From positions 1 to 5,582 of the forward strand of contig JACPQI010000155.1 of the NCBI GenBank assembly GCA_016190545.1: 5,582 bases of DNA, given 5' to 3'. A program made the translations under genes and the position numbers. Source of the stretch: Chloroflexota bacterium. Lineage in GTDB: Bacteria; Chloroflexota; Dehalococcoidia; SHYB01; JACPQI01. Shown piece by piece: positions 1 to 5,311 of the stretch (position 1 is the stretch's first letter; every line of letters begins with the position of its first letter). Below the pieces are notes generated by a model. It did not search any database and was not told where the DNA came from. It was given only the letters and a program-made list of their open reading frames with translations.

Positions 1-226
1 AGCCGGGCCTGGTGGCCACGGAGGCCTCCATTGGCGTACTCATGAAGCAGAAGGGGGTACAGAGCCAGGCCGAACTGGAGCAGCGCTCGCCCCTGGGCCG
101 TCTGTGCCAGCCTCAGGACATCGCCAACCTCATCGCCTTCCTGTGTTCGAGCAGGGCGGCTACATCTCCGACGCCGTCATCACTGTCGACGGCACCGGCG
201 GCGCCGACTTCGCCCTTGGTCGTTAG
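1..226 (+). pseudogene. 3' end of a short-chain dehydrogenase/reductase (SDR), frameshifted
   Basis: The reading frame enters from the left edge (codons start at base 3). It gives PGLVATE, the segment after the active-site helix in classical SDR enzymes, then a substrate-loop region and SPLGRLCQPQDIANLIAFLCS, the usual SDR C-terminal helix. At about base 148 this frame runs into unrelated Ser/Pro/Ala-rich sequence ending at 260. The expected ending instead continues in another frame from base 149: EQGGYISDAVITVDGTGGAD and a few more residues, stopping at TAG 224-226. This matches the SDR ending 'GYITGQ-x-ITVDGG'. Adding one base near 148 restores a continuous protein. SDRs are NAD(P)(H)-dependent cytoplasmic oxidoreductases; the nucleotide-binding and Tyr/Lys parts lie outside the window, so the substrate is unknown. 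The break may be a real mutation or a sequencing/assembly error; an otherwise intact ending favours a recent lesion or an error. Confidence 0.8.
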
Positions 227-256
227 CGAGGCGCCTCCCGCCCTTCCCGTCGTGCG

Positions 257-709
257 CTAGCCCTGGGGGGTCATATCGAGGTCGGGCGGCGGGTTGCTTG
301 GCAGTTTCCAGCGGATGAAGCCCTTATCGTGGGCCTTGTGATAGTCGTTGGCGTTCTTGACGCCTTCGTTGAAGGCAGTCTCGAAGGCGGCCCAGTCCTT
401 GTTCTTGCAGGCGGTCTGGAGCGCAGTGATATCGCGGTTAATGAACTCTTCCAGGTGTTGCTCATACTTGGGCCGGGTGACGGAGCCGAACTCCATGAGG
501 CCTTTGATCTCCTTGACCTCGAAGTTGGTCAGGGTCCAGTTCCCAGCTTTGGCGGCATAGTACGCCTTCCAGTATCGTGCGCCCACCTCCGGCATGAGCC
601 GGCCCAGTCCGGGCTGCATGGCCGCTATCTCGTCAATGGTCAGATAGCGGTGGCCGTTCCAGCCCTTGACCTCCGGTCCTTCCGGTCCCTGCTGCGGTCT
701 CTCAGCCAT
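257..709 (-). CDS. Small helical protein related to cytochrome c'-like proteins, without heme cysteines
   Basis: A 150-residue soluble, mostly helical protein of unknown function. I chose the ATG at 709 because a GGAGG lies 12 bases upstream; the frame is open back to a GTG at 784, but those 25 extra residues look neither like a signal peptide nor like a domain. RYWKAYYAAKAGNW (residues 45-58) and the end GVKNANDYHKAHDKGFIRWK (116-135) resemble, from memory, a family of four-helix cytochrome c'-like proteins with 'AGNW' in an early helix and 'CNACH...GFI' near the end. Here the CxxCH position reads A120-N-D-Y-H124: both heme cysteines are gone and the histidine remains. The only cysteine is C101, in a different helix. 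With no signal peptide it is probably cytoplasmic. It lies 109 bases downstream of the acyl-CoA synthetase on the same strand and may share its transcript. The family link is inferred from recalled motifs; the gene itself is well supported. Confidence 0.75.
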   Translation of the reverse strand: MAERPQQGPEGPEVKGWNGHRYLTIDEIAAMQPGLGRLMPEVGARYWKAYYAAKAGNWTLTNFEVKEIKGLMEFGSVTRPKYEQHLEEFINRDITALQTACKNKDWAAFETAFNEGVKNANDYHKAHDKGFIRWKLPSNPPPDLDMTPQG

Positions 710-818
710 GTCGTCTACTTCCCTCCACGCGTGATGTGGCCTTGTTCGTGACGCCCTGAGGAAAGCGTCCGCAAAGCATACCACACCAGAGCAAGGGACG
801 ATAGGTGGCCTGTGTCCG

Positions 819-2387
819 CTAGCCGACGACGGGTTGGTTGAACTGCTCCCGCAGCACCCGCTTCAGGATCTTGCCCATGGGGTTGCGCGGCAACTCGTCC
901 ACAAACACCACCGATTCCGGCTTCTTGTAGCTGGAGAGCCGGGACCGGCACCATTCGACGATTTCCTGCTCGCTCGCCTTTTGCGAGTTCTTCAGCACCA
1001 CCACGGCCCGCACCCGCTCGCCCCAATGGACATCAGGCACGCCGATGATGGCAACGTCCTCCACCTTGGGGTGGGACAGAATGCAGTTCTCCACTTCCTC
1101 CGGCGAGATCATCTCGCCGCCGCGCTTGATGATGTCTTTGGCTCGCCCGGCCAGGAAGATATACCCCTCTTCATCTCGAAAGCCCAGATCGCCGGTGTAG
1201 AGCCAGCCGCCGCGGATAGTCCGCTTTGTCGCTTCTTCCTGCTTCCAATAACCTTTCATCAGGCGGGGGCCCCGCGCCACAATCTCCCCTACCTGGCCGA
1301 CAGATGCTTCCGTGCCAGATTCATCGACGATACGGACGTCCACGTCCGGCAGCGGTTTGCCAATGGATGCCAGCCGTTTCAGCTTCTTCTCCCGCTCCTC
1401 CGGCGTCTTGGCGGCAATGACGTGGTCCTCCGGGGCCAGCATGGTGATGGTGGCAGCCGACTCCGTCTGGCCGAAGGCGTTGATGAAGCTCACGCCTGGG
1501 AACTCCTCCAAAGCGCGCTTGATAACCTCCAGCGGCATGGGGGCGGCGCCGTAGGTGATGACCTTTAGGCTGGACAGGTCGTTTTTTTTGAAGTCCGGGT
1601 GGTCCATGAGCTGCTTCAGCATAGTAGGGACCAGCATGGCCCGGTTCACCTTTTCCCGCTGCACCAGCTCCATCCACTCCACCGGCTCGAACTGTCGCTC
1701 GATGACCACACAGCGCCCTCCGTAGACAGCCGACATCATCGCCTGGATGCCGGCGATGTGGTAGAGCGGCACCGTCAGGATATTCTTCTCAGCGTGACTT
1801 TCGGGATCGGCGGGCGATACGTTGTTCACCACGTAGCTGGAGAAGCTGTTGTGACTGAGCATCACGCCCTTGGGCTGGCCGGTGGTGCCTGCCGTGAACA
1901 TCAGAATAGTGGTGTCGCTCTCGTCGACCTCCGGGAACAAAGGGTCATCCGCGCCGTTCGCAATGAGAGACTCGTAGTTGGGCAGGGGGTCTATGTTGCC
2001 TTCCAACCCGATGATGTGCTTGAGGTCCGGCAGCTTGTCCTTGATGCCAGCCACCAGGTCAGTATAACGCTGTCCCACCAAGAGGACGGAGCTTTGCGAG
2101 TCCTGGAGCATGAACTGGAGCTCTTGCGCCTTGGCTCGGAAGTTGAGAGGCACGTAGACGCAGTTGAGAGACGCGGTGGCGAAATAGGCTTCAATGCAGG
2201 CGTTGGTGTTCACCTGAAGCATGGCGATGCGGTCGCCGGCCTTGACGCCCAGGCCGGACAGGGCGTTGGCTAGCTTGTACACCCGCTCCTGCAGGTGCTG
2301 AAAGGTGGGCCGCTTGTCCTCGAAAACAACGGCCTCTCGCTCCGGCACGATGGCAGATGCAATGGTGAGGAACTCGGTCGTGTTCAA
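819..2387 (-). CDS. AMP-forming acyl-CoA synthetase (class I adenylate-forming enzyme)
   Basis: A 522-residue full-length cytoplasmic member of the ANL superfamily (typically about 500-560 residues). It activates a carboxylic acid with ATP to an acyl-adenylate, then transfers it to CoA, releasing AMP and PPi. All core motifs are visible: the phosphate loop TAGTTGQPKG (165-174), PLYHIAG (207-213), the adenine/acyl motif AFGQTE (304-309), YTGD (397-400) with the ribose-binding Asp, the hinge region GRAKDIIKRGGEMISPEEVE (414-432), and the C-terminal PRNPMGKILKR (500-510) with catalytic Lys506. Together they indicate an active enzyme. The start is TTG at 2387-2385, supported by AGGGAG seven bases upstream and by the lack of a better start. 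It is third in the minus-strand operon after two crotonases, with an 11-base gap, so it probably primes fatty, aromatic or other acids for beta-oxidation-like steps. Chain length and substrate cannot be told. An A8 run on the coding strand codes for K267-K268-N269. Confidence 0.95.
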   Translation of the reverse strand: MNTTEFLTIASAIVPEREAVVFEDKRPTFQHLQERVYKLANALSGLGVKAGDRIAMLQVNTNACIEAYFATASLNCVYVPLNFRAKAQELQFMLQDSQSSVLLVGQRYTDLVAGIKDKLPDLKHIIGLEGNIDPLPNYESLIANGADDPLFPEVDESDTTILMFTAGTTGQPKGVMLSHNSFSSYVVNNVSPADPESHAEKNILTVPLYHIAGIQAMMSAVYGGRCVVIERQFEPVEWMELVQREKVNRAMLVPTMLKQLMDHPDFKKNDLSSLKVITYGAAPMPLEVIKRALEEFPGVSFINAFGQTESAATITMLAPEDHVIAAKTPEEREKKLKRLASIGKPLPDVDVRIVDESGTEASVGQVGEIVARGPRLMKGYWKQEEATKRTIRGGWLYTGDLGFRDEEGYIFLAGRAKDIIKRGGEMISPEEVENCILSHPKVEDVAIIGVPDVHWGERVRAVVVLKNSQKASEQEIVEWCRSRLSSYKKPESVVFVDELPRNPMGKILKRVLREQFNQPVVG

Positions 2388-2394
2388 CTGCGTA

Positions 2395-2400
2395 CTCCCT
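2395..2400 (-). promoter_or_regulatory. Ribosome binding site that fixes a TTG start
   Basis: On the minus strand AGGGAG lies seven bases before the TTG start of the acyl-CoA synthetase. The first bases of this site overlap the TAG stop (2401-2399) of the upstream crotonase. A ribosome finishing the crotonase would therefore stand on the next gene's ribosome binding site, which suggests translational coupling. Confidence 0.65.
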
Positions 2401-3145
2401 ACGTAGTTTTCTCAGCGCGCGCCTGCCACAACGCGGTGTGCAGACGCCGCTCAAGCAGCAGCCCGTCCACGAGCGGCACGTCCAGCCCCTGGGCCACCGC
2501 CCGCTTAGTCATCTGGAGCGCCGCTGGTTCCAGCGTGAGCAGGTGCCTTGCTCGCTCCTCCGCTCGGGCCAGCAGCCGCTCGCGGGGTGTCACCTCGCTG
2601 ACCAACCCCAGGCGGTGGGCCTCCCAGGCGTCGATCCGGTTGCAGAGCAGAAGCATCTCCAGCGCGCTTCCCAGGTTAATCGTACGAGATAAAGTCTGGC
2701 TTCCGCCTGCCGCAGGCATTATACCCAAAGACACCTCAGGCAGGCCAAACACTGCGTCTTCGCTGGCGATGCGCACGTCACAGCACAAGCTCATCTCGAT
2801 GCCTGAACCAAGCACCCAGCCGTGCAGCGCGGCGATGACCGGCTTTTCCATGCTCAGGATGAGGCCCCACAGGTCTCGCCCCCAGCGGGCCCGGCGGGCG
2901 ATGATCCGGGATGGCGCAGTGCCGAAATCGTTCAGGTCCGCCCCTGCGCAGAAGCCGCGCTCGCCTGCCCCTTTCAGGATGACCACCCGGACATCGGGGT
3001 CGTCACGCGCCGCCTGGAAGGACTGGTAGAGGTCATCCCGCATCTGCACGTTATAGGCGTTGATCATGCGTGGCCGGTTCAGCGTGACGTGGGCGATTGC
3101 CTCGGCCTTCTCGTACACAACACTTGGGAAATGGGTGGTGTCCAT
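2399..3145 (-). CDS. Enoyl-CoA hydratase/isomerase family protein (crotonase fold), both catalytic Glu present
   Basis: A crotonase-superfamily enzyme of normal length. It begins either at ATG 3145 (248 residues) or one codon earlier at GTG 3148 (249 residues, the numbering used here). The preceding crotonase ends in TGA at 3147-3145, so stop and start overlap (TGATG) and translation is probably coupled. Visible features are LNRP (23-26), the first oxyanion-hole segment GFCAGADL (65-72) and the central helix VLGSGIEMSL (112-121). The two acidic residues matching the catalytic pair of rat enoyl-CoA hydratase (Glu144, Glu164) are E118 and E138 (in GLPEVSLGIMPAAGG). It should therefore be able to hydrate a trans-2-enoyl-CoA to the 3-hydroxyacyl-CoA, though crotonases are versatile and isomerase or other activity is possible. 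The C-terminal helices that cover the active site and help oligomerisation are complete. Its position just before the acyl-CoA synthetase fits a shared catabolic pathway. Confidence 0.92.
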   Translation of the reverse strand: MDTTHFPSVVYEKAEAIAHVTLNRPRMINAYNVQMRDDLYQSFQAARDDPDVRVVILKGAGERGFCAGADLNDFGTAPSRIIARRARWGRDLWGLILSMEKPVIAALHGWVLGSGIEMSLCCDVRIASEDAVFGLPEVSLGIMPAAGGSQTLSRTINLGSALEMLLLCNRIDAWEAHRLGLVSEVTPRERLLARAEERARHLLTLEPAALQMTKRAVAQGLDVPLVDGLLLERRLHTALWQARAEKTT

Positions 3146-3927
3146 CACTCGCCCCGGAACACCGGCTTGCGCTTTTCAAAGAAGGACTTGATCCCCTCCG
3201 CGCGGTCATGCGTTGTCTGGAGGATGATGGAGAGGTCCGCCTCCAGCCCCAAGCCCTGCCCCAACGTCATGTCCAGGCCCTTGCGCACCGCTTCCTTGGT
3301 GTAACGGGCTGCCAGGGGGCCATACTCAGAGATAGTGGTGGCCCACTGCTGTGCCTCCGCCAGCGCGCGCCCCGGGGGCGCCACCCGGTTGACCAGGCCG
3401 ATGCGCCGGGCCTCCGCCGCGTCGACTGGCCCCGGCGCGAACAGCAGGTTCAGGGCGGCGGAGCGTCCCACCAGCCTCGCCAGACGCTGGGTGCCGCCGT
3501 CCCAGGGCATGCCGCCCTGGACGAGTTGGGGCATGGCGAAGGTCGTCGTCTCCGACGCGATGCGCATGTCGCCAGCCAGGGCCAACTCCAGACCCTGGCC
3601 GTGGCAGGGGCCGTTGACCGCTATGATGATGGGTTGCTCCAGCCGCTCGACTGCCTCGGCGACGGCGTGGGCAGCGCGGTACTCGGCAAGGGCTTGGGGG
3701 TCGCCGGGGGTGGGCAGAGGGTCGGTGGGGTCGGTGCCGGCGCAGAAGTGATTGCCTGCGCCGGTGAGGACTACGGCTCGTACGCCGTCATCGTGGAAGA
3801 TGGCCTCACACGCCTCCCTCAGCGCGGCGGCGAGATGGGCGTCGATAGCGTTCCCCACCCCAGGACGGTTGAGGGTCAGGGTGACGACGGGGCCCTGCTT
3901 CTCGATGGTGAGCACGTTCACTGGCAT
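3145..3927 (-). CDS. Crotonase-family protein lacking one canonical catalytic Glu
   Basis: A 260-residue crotonase-fold protein and the first gene of the minus-strand operon. The ATG at 3927 is well fixed, because an in-frame TGA lies two codons upstream (3933-3931); the ribosome binding site is weak (AGG nine bases upstream). Family features are TLTLNRPGVGNAID (16-29), the oxyanion-hole segment HFCAGTD (60-66), GPCHGQGLELALAGDMRIAS (106-125) and DGGTQRLARLVGR (143-155). E114 matches Glu144 of rat enoyl-CoA hydratase. The second catalytic position is Q134 (MPQLVQGGMPWDGG) instead of Glu, and the following loop has PWDGG where hydratases usually have PGAGG, leaving D143 as a possible substitute acid. 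Ordinary two-Glu hydration is therefore doubtful. Other crotonase reactions (ring hydrolysis, isomerisation, hydration of unusual substrates) are open. It is clearly diverged from the neighbouring crotonase rather than a recent duplicate. Confidence 0.9.
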   Translation of the reverse strand: MPVNVLTIEKQGPVVTLTLNRPGVGNAIDAHLAAALREACEAIFHDDGVRAVVLTGAGNHFCAGTDPTDPLPTPGDPQALAEYRAAHAVAEAVERLEQPIIIAVNGPCHGQGLELALAGDMRIASETTTFAMPQLVQGGMPWDGGTQRLARLVGRSAALNLLFAPGPVDAAEARRIGLVNRVAPPGRALAEAQQWATTISEYGPLAARYTKEAVRKGLDMTLGQGLGLEADLSIILQTTHDRAEGIKSFFEKRKPVFRGE

Positions 3928-3984
3928 GCGTCACGGCCTGGAGCGCGGGAGGCGGGGGCGAGCGTGTGTGCGGCAGGCGGTGAC

Positions 3985-4013
3985 ATGATAGGCCAACCGC
4001 CATACGTCGTCAA
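3985..4013 (-). promoter_or_regulatory. Sigma-70-type promoter for the minus-strand acyl-CoA operon
   Basis: Read on the minus strand, TTGACG (4013-4008) and TATCAT (3990-3985) each match the sigma-70 consensus at five of six positions and are separated by exactly 17 bases. Transcription would begin near 3978, giving a C-rich leader of about 50 bases before the ATG at 3927. It is the best promoter match I noticed in the window and sits where an operon promoter is expected. Confidence 0.6.
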
Positions 4014-4023
4014 GCTGACTGGC

Positions 4024-4052
4024 GTGCCTGAGCCGTGTTCTCTTGTTACAAT
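4024..4052 (+). promoter_or_regulatory. Candidate extended -10 promoter for the holA side
   Basis: TGTTACAAT (4044-4052) fits the extended -10 form TGnTATAAT with one mismatch. The -35 place 17 bases upstream (GTGCCT, 4024-4029) is poor, which is tolerated by extended -10 promoters. A transcript would begin near 4059 and cover the small membrane ORF, holA and probably the permease. It is divergent from the promoter at 4013-3985; the two cores lie about 10 bases apart. Confidence 0.4.
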
Positions 4053-4080
4053 GGGCCTGGGAAATCCGCATGCGATATAT

Positions 4081-4098
4081 GGCGATGACGTCATGGCC
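4081..4098 (+). promoter_or_regulatory. 18-base near-perfect palindrome, possible operator
   Basis: GGCGATGACGTCATGGCC is symmetric at 16 of 18 positions: a perfect 10-base core ATGACGTCAT, one mismatched pair, then GGC/GCC arms. It sits about 22-39 bases after the predicted plus-strand transcription start and covers the ATG (4093) of the small membrane ORF. It could bind a dimeric regulator; with no loop it is a poor RNA hairpin. The role is inference. Confidence 0.35.
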
Positions 4099-4257
4099 CA
4101 TTTGACCACAAAGCAGGTCTGGCTTCTTGTATGGCTTGGCATCGGGACGGCAGTCCTCACTGCCGTCATAACCATCTTCTTCGCGGCGGCAGCGGCTAGC
4201 CCCGGCCAAGAGGGCGGCTTCACGGGCTGGGCGGCAGGCGCCTGCCCCCTGCATTGA
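4093..4257 (+). CDS. Possible 54-residue single-pass membrane peptide upstream of holA
   Basis: The ATG at 4093 opens a 54-residue frame ending in TGA 4255-4257, 18 bases before holA. Residues 1-8 are polar (MAHLTTKQ). Residues 9-35 form one strong hydrophobic segment (VWLLVWLGIGTAVLTAVITI, then FFAAAAA). A short Gly/Ala-rich tail with one Cys follows. Most third codon positions are G or C, as in neighbouring genes. In its favour are the convincing transmembrane segment, the position between a promoter and holA, and the tight spacing. Against it, there is no clear ribosome binding site. An in-frame ATG at 4051 would add 14 residues but overlaps the predicted -10 element. I do not recognise a family. 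If it is not a gene, this stretch is a leader of about 215 bases before holA. Confidence 0.45.
   Translation: MAHLTTKQVWLLVWLGIGTAVLTAVITIFFAAAAASPGQEGGFTGWAAGACPLH
4146..4167 (+). repeat. Perfect 9-bp inverted repeat with 4-base loop
   Basis: GACGGCAGT (4146-4154), loop CCTC, ACTGCCGTC (4159-4167) form a perfect GC-rich hairpin. No T-run follows on either strand, so it is not a standard intrinsic terminator. It lies inside the membrane-segment codons of the small ORF (T-A-V-L-T-A-V) and about 110 bases upstream of holA. It may be a transcript hairpin affecting holA expression or a by-product of the TAV repeat. Confidence 0.5.
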
Positions 4258-4275
4258 GAGCGAGCGGGTTACAGC

Positions 4276-5280
4276 GTGATCTACATCCTCCACGGCGCCG
4301 ACGACTTCTCCCGTGACGAGCGTCTCGCGGAGATCAAGGCCGGTCTGGGCCCCAAAGAGGCCCTCGACCTCAACACCGTCACGTTGGACGGCGGCGGCCT
4401 TGCCCTCCAGGACCTGACCAATGCTTGTTGCGCCATGCCCTTCCTGGGCCAGAAGCGACTCGTTGTCGTTGAAGGGCTCCTGGGCCGATTCGAGAGCCCG
4501 CGGCGCGGTGCCCGGCGGCTCAACCAGCCCGCCGCAGGCGCGGAGAAGCTGGAGAAAGAATGGGGGCCGCTCCGCTCTTTTCTTGGCATCATACCCTTGA
4601 CCACAGAGTTGGTCTTCGTGGATAGCCCTCTTTCCCGCAGCAACCCTATCTTCCGTGGCATCGCCTCGCTTGCGACTGCCCAGGAGTTCCCCCTGCTGCG
4701 CGGCGAGCGGCTCAACGCCTGGATACAGGCCGGGGCGCAGGGCATGGGCCTGGCTTTGGGGCCGGGTGTCGTCCGGCTTCTCGCCATCCTCATCGGCGGC
4801 AACTTGCGACTCATGCGGGAGGAACTGGCGAAGCTCCAGGCTTACGCGGCTGGACGGCCCGTGCGGCAAGAGGACGTCCGTCTCCTCTCCGCCACCGCAA
4901 AGGAGTCCAGCATCTTTAGTCTTGTGGACGCCGTCATTGAAGGGCAACCCGCCAAGGCCCTTCGGCTTGTCCAGCAGCTCCAGGAGCAGGGCGAGAAGGT
5001 GCCCGGCATGCTGGTCATGCTGACACGTCAGGTGCGCACGCTGCTGCTGGCCCGGGAGCTTATGGCGAAAGGCATCGACCAGGATGAGATGGCGGCGCGG
5101 CTCGGACTTGCCAACGCCTACGCCTTCGAGAAAGCCCTGGAGCAGGCCAAGCGCTACCGCAGCGAGCGGCTCCGCGCTTTCTACCGCAAGCTGCTGGATG
5201 CCGACCTTAGCATCAAGACCGGTCGTCTTGATGAAGGCCTGGCCCTGGACCTGCTTGTGGCGGAGCTGGCTGGGGTGTAG
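4276..5280 (+). CDS. holA: DNA polymerase III, delta subunit
   Basis: A 334-residue protein of the expected size for the delta subunit of the clamp-loader complex. It binds and opens the beta sliding clamp so that the loader can place it on primed DNA. It starts at GTG 4276 with MIYILHGADDFSRDERLAEI, a typical delta N-terminus (a AAA+-like domain without a functional ATP site). CAMPFLGQKRLVVVE (52-66) aligns with the beta-binding stretch of E. coli delta, with F56-L57 in the hydrophobic contact position. GNLRLMREELAKL (175-187) is the family hallmark in domain II, followed by FSLVDAVIEG (214-223). The C-terminal collar domain ends with LSIKTGRLDEGLALDLLVAE (311-330), also typical. Residues 72-100 form a charged, possibly flexible insert. 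The ribosome binding site is weak (GAGCGAG-like). The permease follows after 31 bases with no visible terminator, so the two may be co-transcribed. Confidence 0.93.
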   Translation: MIYILHGADDFSRDERLAEIKAGLGPKEALDLNTVTLDGGGLALQDLTNACCAMPFLGQKRLVVVEGLLGRFESPRRGARRLNQPAAGAEKLEKEWGPLRSFLGIIPLTTELVFVDSPLSRSNPIFRGIASLATAQEFPLLRGERLNAWIQAGAQGMGLALGPGVVRLLAILIGGNLRLMREELAKLQAYAAGRPVRQEDVRLLSATAKESSIFSLVDAVIEGQPAKALRLVQQLQEQGEKVPGMLVMLTRQVRTLLLARELMAKGIDQDEMAARLGLANAYAFEKALEQAKRYRSERLRAFYRKLLDADLSIKTGRLDEGLALDLLVAELAGV

Positions 5281-5311
5281 GCCGTAACAGCGTCCAGCCG
5301 GAAAGGACACC

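Noticed and set aside
228..237. GAGGCGCCTC palindrome between the converging SDR and small-protein genes, considered as a terminator
   Set aside because: It has no loop and no T-run on either side, so it cannot form a normal terminator hairpin.
775..783. TGGTATGCT on the minus strand, an extended -10-like element before the small helical protein gene
   Set aside because: Only four of six -10 bases match and there is no -35 at a usable distance. Co-transcription from the upstream operon is at least as likely.
710..784. N-terminal extension of the small helical protein to the GTG at 784 (25 more residues)
   Set aside because: The extension is neither signal-peptide-like nor domain-like, and the ATG at 709 has a GGAGG upstream.
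834..3029. Long plus-strand open frames (about 834-1568, 1599-2273 and 2295-3029)
   Set aside because: All are antisense to the acyl-CoA synthetase and crotonase genes. They are rich in His, Arg and Leu with no domain motifs, and are shadows of the coding strand.
3097..4092. Plus-strand open frame that continues into the small membrane ORF, suggesting a 386-residue protein
   Set aside because: Bases 3097-3927 are antisense to a clear crotonase gene and the translation there is low-complexity. Only the part from 4093 has a plausible protein character.
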